This document shows positions 31,527 to 39,823 of a stretch of 64,000 nt of DNA, one piece after another. Made by a program: the position numbers and the translations under genes. Location of the stretch: NCBI RefSeq assembly GCF_000281065.1, contig NZ_AKKK01000039.1:62001-126000 (forward strand), in the 5' to 3' direction. The DNA comes from Arthrobacter sp. M2012083. Its GTDB lineage: Bacteria > Actinomycetota > Actinomycetes > Actinomycetales > Micrococcaceae. Position 1 is the stretch's first letter. Each line of letters opens with the position of its first letter. The notes beneath the pieces were generated by a model. The model was given only the letters and a program-made list of their open reading frames with translations. It did not search any database and was not told the origin of the DNA.

Positions 31527-32594
31527 ATGAAGGCTGCCATTCTCAATGGACTCAATGACCTGGAGTACCAGGACATCCCTGAGCCCGAGCCTGTAGGCGA
31601 GGACCCTGTACTGGTGCGGGTCGGCGCCGTCGGGGTCTGCGGTTCCGACGTACTCCGCTACGGCCACGGCAAGGCGTACCACTACCCCCTTGTCCTCGGC
31701 CATGAATTCTCCGCAATCGTGGAAGAGGTGCCGGCGGGCACCGGACTCAAACCAGGCGACCGCGCCGCAGTGTTCCCCCTGTTGCACCAGCATGGGGACC
31801 CGATGTCCGAAATTGGCGAACACGCCTTGGGGACGGGGTACGACTACTTCGGCTCCCGCCGCCACGGCGCAATGTCCGAGCGTATGTGGGTGCCCGCCAA
31901 GAGCATCTTCAAAGTCCCGGACCACACTCCACTGGCACATGCAGCGATGGTGGAACCGGCAGGCGTAGCCCTGCACGCCATGCTGAAGCTGGACATTCCC
32001 ACCCACGCCACGGCCTTGGTCATCGGCGCAGGTCCCATCGGCGCCCTGGCCGCGCAGTGGCTGCGGATCCTGGGATGTTCGCGCGTGTTCGTTACTGACA
32101 TCGACGATCGGAAACTGGCGATCATGTCCGGTCTGGGTTTCGAAACGCTGGATGCCAAGACCGGCAACACGGCCGATCTTGCCCGGACCGCCACCGACGG
32201 TTGGGGACCACAGATCACTGTGGAAGCCACCGGCAACCCCAAGGCGTTGGTGCAGGCCATCGACGCAGCATCCGTCCAAGGCCAGGTTGTCCTGCTGGGC
32301 GATCTCAGCGGCGACCTTCACTTGGCCAAGGCTGAAGTTTCCTCGCTCCTGCGCAGGGAACTGCGACTCTACGGGACATGGAATGCCAAAGTGACCCCCA
32401 AGGGCCACAGCGAATGGGACATGGTCATAGCCCACTTGGGCAAGGACCTGAAAGTGGAAGAGCTGATCAGCCACGTCCGCCCCTTGGAAGAGGCTCCTGG
32501 ACTGTTCCGCCAGCTGACGGACCGCTCCATTTGGTACAACAAGGTCCTGTTCGCCGTCTCCGAAGAAGCTCAGGAGGAGGTGCGTTCCCTGTGA
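31527..32594 (+). CDS. GatD-like medium-chain dehydrogenase lacking structural zinc cysteines
   Basis: A 355-residue MDR enzyme. CGSDVLRYGHGKAYHYPLVLGHEFS resembles galactitol-1-phosphate 5-dehydrogenase and supplies the catalytic-zinc Cys and His-Glu; MVEPAGVALHA gives the next zinc-site glutamate; GAGPIGALAA is the NAD motif. In the lobe where relatives have four zinc-binding cysteines the sequence is FPLLHQHGDPMSEIGEHALG, with none, so the structural zinc is lost. FGSRRHGAMSE follows, as in GatD. It is flanked by an SDR and by another MDR gene whose GTG overlaps its TGA. Probably oxidises a hexitol or its phosphate. Confidence 0.85.
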   Translation: MKAAILNGLNDLEYQDIPEPEPVGEDPVLVRVGAVGVCGSDVLRYGHGKAYHYPLVLGHEFSAIVEEVPAGTGLKPGDRAAVFPLLHQHGDPMSEIGEHALGTGYDYFGSRRHGAMSERMWVPAKSIFKVPDHTPLAHAAMVEPAGVALHAMLKLDIPTHATALVIGAGPIGALAAQWLRILGCSRVFVTDIDDRKLAIMSGLGFETLDAKTGNTADLARTATDGWGPQITVEATGNPKALVQAIDAASVQGQVVLLGDLSGDLHLAKAEVSSLLRRELRLYGTWNAKVTPKGHSEWDMVIAHLGKDLKVEELISHVRPLEEAPGLFRQLTDRSIWYNKVLFAVSEEAQEEVRSL

Positions 32595-33640
32595 AGGCTG
32601 CAAGGCTCCACTCCGCCGGCACCATCACTGTTGACGAGGTGGCGCGACCTGTCGCGGGCCCGGGCGACCTTGTCATCAAGGTCCGTGCAGCCTCCATTTG
32701 CGGCACGGACCGCCGGATTGCCGCCAACGGCCACTTCAAGCTCCCGGAGGGAACACCCCGCGTCCTCGGTCATGAGTTTGCCGGAGACATCGTTGAGGCC
32801 GGGGACGAAGTGTCCGGATACTCGGTGGGCGACAGGGTCAGCGTCACCCCGAACGTAGGTTGCGGACGCTGCGAAAGTTGCTTGCTGGGGCTGAACAACA
32901 TGTGCCCCTCCTACGAAGCTTTCGGCATCACTTTGGACGGCGGCTTTCAGGAGTACGTCCTTATTCCCCGGTTCGCCATTGAACGAGGCAACGTGTTCCA
33001 TCTCCCGGACTCCGTGGACTACGCCGAAGCCGCCTTGGTTGAGCCGTTGTCCTGCTGCTACAACGCCATCAGCAAACTCGACGTTGGCCCTGAGACAACT
33101 GTCTTGGTGATGGGTGCCGGGCCGATCGGGGCCTGCCACGTGATGCTGTCCAAGCTCTTCGGCGCGGCCAAGGTTATTGTCTCCAACAATCGGCAGGCCC
33201 GGTTGGATTTCGCCGGTTCTGTGGGGGCTGATGTCCTGGTGAACCTCGGCGAACGCGAGCTGGCATCCGTGGTTGCAGAGGAAACCAACAGCCGGGGCGT
33301 GGACGTCGCACTGACATGCGTGTCCAAGCCGGAGGTGCAGGCCGAGGCCGTGGACCTACTGGCCATGCACGGGCGGGTGAACTTCTTTGCGGGGTTGGGG
33401 AAGGCCCAACGGATCCCTGTTGATACCAACCGGGTCCACTATCAAGGCCTCACCCTGACCGGAACAACCGGGTCCAGCAACTCCGACTACGCAGCCTCCC
33501 TGCGCCTGGTTGGACAGGGTCGGTTGAGCCTCTCGCCACTGATCACCGAGACCTTCACACTGGATGACATCGAGAAGGCCATGGACTATGCAGGATCGGG
33601 CGCTGGGATGAAGGCCATGATCCTTTTCGACTCGAAGTAA
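32591..33640 (+). CDS. zinc-dependent medium-chain dehydrogenase
   Basis: A 349-residue MDR enzyme with both zinc sites: CGTDRR and LGHEFAGD for the catalytic zinc; [15 protein letters not shown] for the structural zinc. The nucleotide motif is GAGPIGACH. The C-terminal half ([40 protein letters not shown]) is typical of the TdH/SorE-like and GatD-like branches acting on sugar alcohols. GTG 32591 lies in the stop of the previous gene (GTGA). Two such enzymes in one operon suggest sequential oxidations at two carbons, or a substrate with two interchangeable forms. Confidence 0.88.
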   Translation: MKAARLHSAGTITVDEVARPVAGPGDLVIKVRAASICGTDRRIAANGHFKLPEGTPRVLGHEFAGDIVEAGDEVSGYSVGDRVSVTPNVGCGRCESCLLGLNNMCPSYEAFGITLDGGFQEYVLIPRFAIERGNVFHLPDSVDYAEAALVEPLSCCYNAISKLDVGPETTVLVMGAGPIGACHVMLSKLFGAAKVIVSNNRQARLDFAGSVGADVLVNLGERELASVVAEETNSRGVDVALTCVSKPEVQAEAVDLLAMHGRVNFFAGLGKAQRIPVDTNRVHYQGLTLTGTTGSSNSDYAASLRLVGQGRLSLSPLITETFTLDDIEKAMDYAGSGAGMKAMILFDSK

Positions 33641-33680
33641 TGCGGCCTCAGGGCTCTGCGGATACAGAAATGGACATCTG

Positions 33681-35180
33681 ATGACGAAGAAGTACATCAT
33701 GGCACTCGATGCCGGAACCACCGGGATCAGGTCCATCCTCTACAGCCGGGATCTGGAAATTGTTGGCGAAGCGAGCCAGGAATTTACGCAGATCTACCCC
33801 AAGCCGGGCTGGGTGGAACACGATCCCATTGAGATCTGGAATACGCAGCTCGCTGTCGCCCGACGAGCCACAGAGGCTGCGGGAATAGATCCCTCGGACA
33901 TCAGCGCGATCGGGGTCACCAACCAACGTGAAACCACCGTCGTCTGGGACCGGAACACGGGCAAGCCCATCATGAACGCCATCGTGTGGCAGGACCGGCG
34001 TACTGCTGGTCTGTGCGACGAGCTAAAAGACAAAGGCTTCGAAGAGCATGTCCGCATCACCACAGGCTTGGTGGTGGATGCCTACTTCTCCGGAACCAAG
34101 ATCGCCTGGATCCTGGACAACGTTCCCGGTGCACGGGCCCGTGCCGAGGCCGGAGAGCTGTGCTTCGGCACGGTGGACAGCTGGCTGATCTGGAACCTGA
34201 CCGGCGGCAAGGCCCACGTCACTGATTACTCCAACGCCGCGCGGACCATGCTCTTCAACATCAACACCCTGGACTGGGATGACAAGTTGCTTAATGAGCT
34301 GGGTATTCCGCGGGCATTGCTGCCCCAGGTCCGTCCCAGCAGCGAAGTCTACGGACACACCTGCGATGCCATCTTTGCCGGCGCCCGCATCCCCGTGGCT
34401 TCGGCCGTCGGTGACCAGCAAGCTGCATTGTTCGGGCAGGCGTGCTTTGACCGCGGCATGGTCAAGGCGACCTACGGAACAGGGGCCAGCCTGGTCATGC
34501 ACACAGGCGGGGCCCCGGTCAGCTCAAAGAGCGGGATGCTCACCACCATTGCGTGGGGGTTGAACGGGAAGGTTGAGTACGCCCTTGAAGGCCTCATCTT
34601 TGTGGCTGCCGCTTCCATCCAGTGGCTGCGGGACGAACTTCGCGTGATCTACGACTCCGCAGACAGCGAGTATGCGGCCATCCATGTGGAGGACTCGGGC
34701 GGCGTGTACGTAGTACCCGCTTTCACCGGGCTGGCTGCACCCTACTGGGACCCGTACGCCCGTGGAGCAATCCTCGGACTGACCCGCGGTTCAAGCAGGA
34801 ACCACATTATCCGGGCAACTCTGGAGTCCATCGCTTTCCAGATCAAGGACGTCATCAACTGCATGGAAACGGATGCAGGGATCCCGGTTTCCGAAATCCG
34901 GGTGGACGGCGGGGCCGTCCGCAACAACTTCCTCATGCAGTTCCAGGCCGACATGCTGAACGTCCGCGTTCTGCGTCCCCGGCAGGTGGAGTCCACGGCA
35001 CGCGGGGCAGCCCTCCTGGCCGGACTGGCCTGCGGAATGTGGAGCAGCCAGGACCAGCTCCGCGAGACCTTTGCGCTGGACCGGGAATTCGTTCCAGACA
35101 TGGCCGACGAGAAACGCAAGAACCTGTACGCCGGCTGGCAACGGGCCGTGGCCCGGGCTTCCGATTGGGAAGAGCACTAG
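33681..35180 (+). CDS. FGGY carbohydrate kinase, glycerol-kinase-like with altered pocket
   Basis: A 499-residue kinase closely similar to GlpK along its length ([82 protein letters not shown]). Residues equivalent to the E. coli glycerol-binding set are Arg83, Glu84, Trp103, Tyr135, Asp245 and Gln246, all present at these numbers. Two differences stand out: Ser270 replaces the Phe that packs on glycerol, and Ala11 replaces Gln in the LDQGTT phosphate loop. The wider pocket suggests a longer polyol or keto sugar than glycerol. It phosphorylates with ATP in the cytoplasm and sits mid-operon among dehydrogenases. Confidence 0.88.
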   Translation: MTKKYIMALDAGTTGIRSILYSRDLEIVGEASQEFTQIYPKPGWVEHDPIEIWNTQLAVARRATEAAGIDPSDISAIGVTNQRETTVVWDRNTGKPIMNAIVWQDRRTAGLCDELKDKGFEEHVRITTGLVVDAYFSGTKIAWILDNVPGARARAEAGELCFGTVDSWLIWNLTGGKAHVTDYSNAARTMLFNINTLDWDDKLLNELGIPRALLPQVRPSSEVYGHTCDAIFAGARIPVASAVGDQQAALFGQACFDRGMVKATYGTGASLVMHTGGAPVSSKSGMLTTIAWGLNGKVEYALEGLIFVAAASIQWLRDELRVIYDSADSEYAAIHVEDSGGVYVVPAFTGLAAPYWDPYARGAILGLTRGSSRNHIIRATLESIAFQIKDVINCMETDAGIPVSEIRVDGGAVRNNFLMQFQADMLNVRVLRPRQVESTARGAALLAGLACGMWSSQDQLRETFALDREFVPDMADEKRKNLYAGWQRAVARASDWEEH

Positions 35181-35216
35181 ACCATTCATTCACAGCACAT
35201 CAAGGAGAGCACCACT

Positions 35217-36176
35217 ATGTTGATGCCCGCCACTGAGCCCACTATGTACTTCGTTGGGGTCACCACCAAGCAATCGTCCATCATACGGGTGTTCCCGGCC
35301 TGGGCCGAGGAACTGGGACTGTCCGCTGTCCTGAAAGGCATCGATCTTCCCCCCGGAGCTCCGGAGGCCGATTACCGGGACGTTGTCCGTTTCATCAAAG
35401 AAGACCCTCTGTCGCTTGGAGCGCTGGTGACCACCCACAAGCTGGACATCGTCAGCGCCGCCCGGGAAGACTTCGACGGTTTCGGCGATGACGCGCAGGT
35501 GCTGCACGAGATCAGCAGCATTTCCAAGAAAGACGGTCAGCTGTGGGGAAACGCCATGGACGCCGTCACCAGCGGACTGTCATTGGAAGCAATCGTCCCT
35601 GACGGCTATTGGAACGAGTCCGAAGCCGAACTGATCCTGTTGGGCGCGGGCGGTTCGTCCCTGGCCCTGACGTACTACCTGCACAAACGCGCCTCCGCAG
35701 GTTTTCCTGTCCCCCGCAAGATCACCGTGACCAATCGTCGGATCAGCCGATTGGAGGAGATGCAGGCCATGCACGCAGGCCTGGGCAGCACGCTCCCCAT
35801 CTCTTACGTCCAGGTGGCCGACGCGGCGGAGAACGACGCTGTGGTTTCGGCCGCTGCACCTGGCACAGTGATCATCAACGCCACCGGCTTGGGCAAAGAC
35901 CGCCCGGGATCACCGCTCACGGACAATGTGGTCTTCCCTCAGGACGCCATCGCCTGGGACTTCAACTACCGGGGCGAACTCGTGTTCCTGGACCAAGCGC
36001 GGGCGCAACAATCCAGCCTGAACGTCCGCGTTGAAGACGGCTGGGTCTACTTCCTCCACGGATGGACCCGCGTGATCGCCGACGTCTTCGGCATCGACAT
36101 TCCTACCCGCGGACCGGCATTCGAGCGCCTGTCCGACATCGCACTGAACGTTTCCAAGAAGGAGATTTCCAAATGA
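35217..36176 (+). CDS. shikimate-dehydrogenase-like (AroE family) oxidoreductase
   Basis: A 319-residue protein with the AroE two-domain plan. N-terminal catalytic domain: a TKQSSIIRVFPAWAEELGL segment matches the substrate-binding SxS/HN region, and GALVTTHK keeps the lysine of the NVTxPxK motif but not its Asn or Pro. C-terminal NAD(P) domain: LLGAGGSSLALTYYL, VTNRRISRLEEM and INATGLGKDRPGSPL. It differs from true shikimate dehydrogenase in the pocket, so a different polyhydroxy acid or cyclitol is likely. Its TGA overlaps the ATG of the cupin isomerase gene. AAGGAG precedes ATG 35217. Specific substrate unknown. Confidence 0.8.
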   Translation: MLMPATEPTMYFVGVTTKQSSIIRVFPAWAEELGLSAVLKGIDLPPGAPEADYRDVVRFIKEDPLSLGALVTTHKLDIVSAAREDFDGFGDDAQVLHEISSISKKDGQLWGNAMDAVTSGLSLEAIVPDGYWNESEAELILLGAGGSSLALTYYLHKRASAGFPVPRKITVTNRRISRLEEMQAMHAGLGSTLPISYVQVADAAENDAVVSAAAPGTVIINATGLGKDRPGSPLTDNVVFPQDAIAWDFNYRGELVFLDQARAQQSSLNVRVEDGWVYFLHGWTRVIADVFGIDIPTRGPAFERLSDIALNVSKKEISK

Positions 36177-36778
36177 ACACCACCACAGAAACCACAACTG
36201 CTGAAACCACCGTGCAGGCAGTACTGACCGACTTTGACGTCAAGACCGGGCTGTCCACCACCAAGGTTCCGCTGCAGCGCCGGCTCTCCGCGATGGCGGA
36301 CATGTACGCCGACCAGGAGGCCGCTGCCGCTCAGGTGGCCAAGGACGACGTCCTTGTTTATGAGTTCTTCGACATGGGCGTCCCCTCCACTCCCGGCGAC
36401 GTGGCTTACGGGACCAGCATCACCTACCCCGGCAAGGTGGGCGACGAGTACTACATGACCAAGGGTCACTTCCACGAGGTCCTGGATACCGCGGAGATCT
36501 ACTACTGTTTGAGCGGCAACGGCTACATGCTGATGGAAAACCCGGAAGGTGATTGGCAGGCCGCGGAGTTCAAGCCGGGACAGGCTGTCTACGTTCCGCG
36601 CCGCTACGCGCACCGCAGTATCAATATTTCCGCCACCGAACCGCTGGTAACCTTCTTCGCCTTCCCGGGACACGCCGGCCACGACTACGGAACCATCGAA
36701 ACCAAGGGCTTCCGGAAGCTGTGCGTCGAGCGTGACGGCAAGCCCGAATTCATCGACAACCCCCGTTGGCAGGCCTGA
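36173..36778 (+). CDS. cupin-type glucose-6-phosphate isomerase
   Basis: A 201-residue cupin matching the archaeal-type phosphoglucose isomerase (GPI, PF06560). Metal ligands are seen in TKGHFHEVLDTAEIYYCLSG (His99, His101, Glu108) and in RRYAHRS (His147); the YGTSITYPGKVGDEYY segment is characteristic of the family. It interconverts ketose and aldose 6-phosphates, classically fructose 6-P and glucose 6-P, using a bound metal. The first 20 residues are Thr-rich and low complexity. Inside this operon it may isomerise the phosphorylated intermediate made by the FGGY kinase rather than serve glycolysis. Confidence 0.87.
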   Translation: MNTTTETTTAETTVQAVLTDFDVKTGLSTTKVPLQRRLSAMADMYADQEAAAAQVAKDDVLVYEFFDMGVPSTPGDVAYGTSITYPGKVGDEYYMTKGHFHEVLDTAEIYYCLSGNGYMLMENPEGDWQAAEFKPGQAVYVPRRYAHRSINISATEPLVTFFAFPGHAGHDYGTIETKGFRKLCVERDGKPEFIDNPRWQA

Positions 36779-36783
36779 TTGCC

Positions 36784-37740
36784 ATGTCACCGAACGTTAC
36801 GCACGACGGCGGTCCCCGCCGGATTGCGGTAACCCCCCGTTCCATTTCCGCCGAGGGGCACCCCGCATTGCGCCAGCTCGAGAAGGCAGGTTACGACGTC
36901 GTCTATCCCGCCCCTGGCGCCGTTCCCGACGAAAACCAGCTGCGCAACGCCTTGCAGGGCTGTGTGGGCTACATCGCCGGAACGGAACGGCTGACTGGTT
37001 CCTTCCTGTCCGGGTTTCCGGAGCTCAAAGCGATCTCCCGCAACGGCGTGGGCGTTGATTCAATCGATGTCGAGGCCGCAAAGCTTCAGGGCATCAGTGT
37101 CCTGACCGCTCCCGGGGCGAACTCCCAAGGCGTTGCGGAGTTGACCATTGCCTTGCTGCTTTCTGCCATGCGCGGCATCCCTTGGCACGACGTGCAGCTC
37201 AAGGCGGGCACTTGGGCGCGCCGGGCAGGGCGGGAAGTGTCCGGGCAAACCCTGGGACTGCTGGGTTGCGGCCAGATCGGTCGCCGCGTTGCCACCATGG
37301 CCCTGGGTCTTGGCATGGAAGTCATCGCCTTCGATGCCTATCCGATGGACTCGTTCCGTCCGTCCGATGACTTCACGTGGGGTTCGCTTGAGGAAGTGCT
37401 GCGGTCCGCCGATGTGGTCTCCCTCCACATGCCGCCATCGGCGGAGCCAGTGATCAGGGCAGGGACTATTCGCCTGATGAAACCCGGAGCGGGCATCATC
37501 AACACCGCCCGGGCCTCCCTGGTGGACGATGGTTCAGTCCTGGCTGCGCTGGAGTCCGGACAGTTGGGATTCCTGGCCACCGACGTTTTCGACCCCGAAC
37601 CGCCCGGACGGACGCCCTTGGTGGAGCATCCGAACGTCATCGCGACCCCACACATCGGTGGATACACTGGGGAAAGCGTTGACCGGGCCACATGGGCTGC
37701 CGTGGACAACCTGCTTCAGGCCCTGGGCAACCAGCACTAG
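36784..37740 (+). CDS. D-2-hydroxyacid dehydrogenase (phosphoglycerate-dehydrogenase-like)
   Basis: A 318-residue D-isomer-specific 2-hydroxyacid dehydrogenase. It has GVGVDSIDVEAA, GANSQGVAELTIALLLSAMR, the nucleotide motif LGCGQIGRR (about residues 152-160), NTARASLVDD with the substrate-binding Arg, DVFDPEPPG with the catalytic Glu and TPHIGGYTGE with the catalytic His. It reversibly oxidises a 2-hydroxy acid with NAD(P). ATG 36784 is preferred over an in-frame TTG at 36766. It may reduce or oxidise a sugar acid that leads to the KDPG-type aldolase. It lies 5 bp after the isomerase gene. Confidence 0.88.
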   Translation: MSPNVTHDGGPRRIAVTPRSISAEGHPALRQLEKAGYDVVYPAPGAVPDENQLRNALQGCVGYIAGTERLTGSFLSGFPELKAISRNGVGVDSIDVEAAKLQGISVLTAPGANSQGVAELTIALLLSAMRGIPWHDVQLKAGTWARRAGREVSGQTLGLLGCGQIGRRVATMALGLGMEVIAFDAYPMDSFRPSDDFTWGSLEEVLRSADVVSLHMPPSAEPVIRAGTIRLMKPGAGIINTARASLVDDGSVLAALESGQLGFLATDVFDPEPPGRTPLVEHPNVIATPHIGGYTGESVDRATWAAVDNLLQALGNQH

Positions 37741-37757
37741 ACCGGAAAGATTGCTAC

Positions 37758-38663
37758 ATGACGGAGACCTTTACCGACGGCGGACTGCTGCAACGAATTT
37801 CGGCGCGGCTGCCTTACCTTCCGCCGTCGCTCCGTCTTGTAGCCGAAGCCGTGCTGAAATCGCCTGAACGCGCGCAGAGCATGACCATCACCGAATTGGC
37901 CTTGGCCGCAGGTGTTGGGGAATCGACGGTTTCACGTTTCGTGCGCGAGCTTGGCGTGGACGGATACAAGTCCCTGCTGCTTGGCCTGGCCGAAGCTACC
38001 TTCATTTCCAAAGCTGCCACTCAGGAGCAGTCCTCGGCGGCGGACGTTGTCTACGAGGGCGTCAACCGGGGGGACTCCCCCGAAGACATAGTAGGCAAGG
38101 TTGAACGCAGCAGCATTCAGTCGCTTCGACGCACCGGACAACGCCAGGATATTGACGCCATCCAGCGCGCGGTAGACATGATCGACGCCGCCAACACCTT
38201 GGTGTTCTGCTGCATGGGATCCTCAAGCATCGCCGCGGAAGAGGCGGTCATGCGCTTTACCCGGGCAGGCAAGAAATGCATGCTCTACCGCGACACCACC
38301 ATCCAGGTCATGCTGGCCACCATCCTCGCCCCGGGTGATCTCCTGATCGGCATCAGCGATTCAGGGCAAAGCACACCCATCATCGAGGCCCTCCACCTCG
38401 CCCAGCAGCGCGGCGCTGCCACCCTGGCCATCACCGGCTCAGAGGGCTCGCCCCTGCTGGAGCACGCCGACACTGCTTTGTTCACGGCCACCGTCCCCAG
38501 CGGTGGTGAACTCTACGGTGAATCAGTCACCAGCAAATGGGGCCAACTCCTGGTCATCGACATCCTCTACGCCGCCTACGCAACCAGGCACTACGACGCC
38601 ACCGTCAAGAACCTCAAGGAGACATACCAGAGCAGCATCCGGCAATCACGGCGAAGCTCCTAG
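37758..38663 (+). CDS. RpiR-family transcriptional regulator with SIS domain
   Basis: A 301-residue regulator: N-terminal HTH_6 (residues about 8-85, MTITELALAAGVGESTVSRFVRELGVDGYK) and a C-terminal SIS sugar-phosphate-binding domain (about 130-260, FCCMGSSSIAAEEAVMRF, ISDSGQSTPIIEALHLA, ITGSEGSPL). RpiR proteins sense phosphosugars. As the last gene of the operon, 17 bp after the hydroxyacid dehydrogenase, it probably controls the operon through the operator near 26000 in response to a phosphorylated intermediate. Its stop shares CTAG with the convergent HAD gene. Confidence 0.9.
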   Translation: MTETFTDGGLLQRISARLPYLPPSLRLVAEAVLKSPERAQSMTITELALAAGVGESTVSRFVRELGVDGYKSLLLGLAEATFISKAATQEQSSAADVVYEGVNRGDSPEDIVGKVERSSIQSLRRTGQRQDIDAIQRAVDMIDAANTLVFCCMGSSSIAAEEAVMRFTRAGKKCMLYRDTTIQVMLATILAPGDLLIGISDSGQSTPIIEALHLAQQRGAATLAITGSEGSPLLEHADTALFTATVPSGGELYGESVTSKWGQLLVIDILYAAYATRHYDATVKNLKETYQSSIRQSRRSS

Positions 38664-39385
38664 GCTTCCCCGGCCCACGTCCAAGCCGCCACCCACGCGC
38701 GTAACTCCGCTGATTCCAACGAGTCACAGAAGGCGTGGGCGAGCGGCTTTTGGCTTGCTGCCTGCGGGACCGCGATGACTTTCATGCCGGCCGCCACCGC
38801 CGCCTTGGCACCAGCTTCTGAATCTTCGAAGGCCAGGCACTCCGCTGCAGGAACACCCACGGCTTCGGCAGCCGCAATATAGACGTCAGGGGCCGGCTTT
38901 GGCAGTGCAACTTCCTCGGCTGAAACCGTGGCAGCCAAGTGCTGGCTGAAAGTGGACTGAGCCATGGCAACGTCAAGGATGCGTCGTGCCGAATTACTGG
39001 CCACAGCCAACGGCACCTTGGCTGCCATGGCCTCCACGAGTCCGTGTGCCCCGGGCATGGGCTTCCCGGACTCCCTGATAAGGACCTCATTGACATCCAA
39101 CAACTGCTTGATCACATCAGCCGCTTGCTTTCCGGCGCGTTCCGCCATCAGGGGGCCGATGCGGCTGGCCGGGAGGCCCACCAACCGATGCCGGAGGCCC
39201 TGGTCCAAGGCAATGCCGAGTTGTGCACAGACTATTTCCTGCGTCTGCGTCCATAGGGACTCGGTGTCCATCAGAAGTCCGTCACAGTCGAACACCACAG
39301 CCTGGGGACGCCAGGAGCCAAAGGTGTCCTGAAACGTGGAAGAAAGCTCACCGGGTAGGGCAAGTTGCGGCACAACAGCACTCAC
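38660..39385 (-). CDS. HAD-superfamily hydrolase (beta-phosphoglucomutase-like phosphatase)
   Basis: A 241-residue HAD subfamily IA enzyme. Motif I is VVFDCDGLLMDTE (nucleophile Asp near residue 32), motif II VASNS, motif III lysine in ALPKPAPDVY, and motif IV FEDSEAGAKAA. The cap lies between motifs I and II. Proteins like this dephosphorylate sugar phosphates or isomerise them. GTG 39385 overlaps the stop of hspR (GTGA), so it is expressed with the heat-shock operon; a 25-residue N-terminal extension before the HAD fold is unusual, but no better start is seen. Link to heat shock unknown. Confidence 0.85.
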   Translation of the reverse strand: MSAVVPQLALPGELSSTFQDTFGSWRPQAVVFDCDGLLMDTESLWTQTQEIVCAQLGIALDQGLRHRLVGLPASRIGPLMAERAGKQAADVIKQLLDVNEVLIRESGKPMPGAHGLVEAMAAKVPLAVASNSARRILDVAMAQSTFSQHLAATVSAEEVALPKPAPDVYIAAAEAVGVPAAECLAFEDSEAGAKAAVAAGMKVIAVPQAASQKPLAHAFCDSLESAELRAWVAAWTWAGEA

Positions 39386-39813
39386 CGCTGCTTATCCCCC
39401 GGTCGCGGCCGCCACACCACAACTGCTTGGGACCTTGCCCGGGGCCGTTGACCGCGGGCGAGGCTGACCACGTCGCCTGCTGCTCCCGCAGCGAAAATCC
39501 GGGCGTCCAGTGGTGAGCGGCGACGGGACAGTTCTTCCTGCAGTTCCGTCACCCTGTACTGCAACGCGGCCACCTGGTTTTCGAGATCGAGGATGCGTTT
39601 GATGCCCTCAAGAGAGACGCCGGACTGCGAGAGGCGCTGGACCTCCCGCAGTTTGTTGACGTCGTTCTGCGAATAGCGGCGGGACTTGCCGGGCGCCCGA
39701 CTGGGCGAGACGATGCCCAGGCGGTCATACTGGCGCAACGTCTGCGGATGCATGTCGGCAAGCTCCGCAGCCACGGAGATGACAAAGATCGGCTGGTTGA
39801 CGTCGATAGCCAT
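39382..39813 (-). CDS. hspR: heat shock repressor HspR (MerR family)
   Basis: A 143-residue MerR-type repressor of the dnaK operon. HTH residues about 10-50 contain AAELADMHPQTLRQYDRLGIVSPSRAPGKSRRYSQNDV; LREVQRLSQSGVSLEGIKRILDLE and the following helix VAALQYRVTELQEEL form the dimerisation coiled coil. HspR binds HAIR elements with DnaK as corepressor; two such elements are present at the dnaK promoter (43606-43626 and 43659-43679). It lies 10 bp after dnaJ, the usual actinobacterial order. The C-terminal 40 residues are basic and extend past the conserved part. Confidence 0.93.
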   Translation of the reverse strand: MAIDVNQPIFVISVAAELADMHPQTLRQYDRLGIVSPSRAPGKSRRYSQNDVNKLREVQRLSQSGVSLEGIKRILDLENQVAALQYRVTELQEELSRRRSPLDARIFAAGAAGDVVSLARGQRPRARSQAVVVWRPRPGDKQR

Positions 39814-39823
39814 GACCGCCTCC

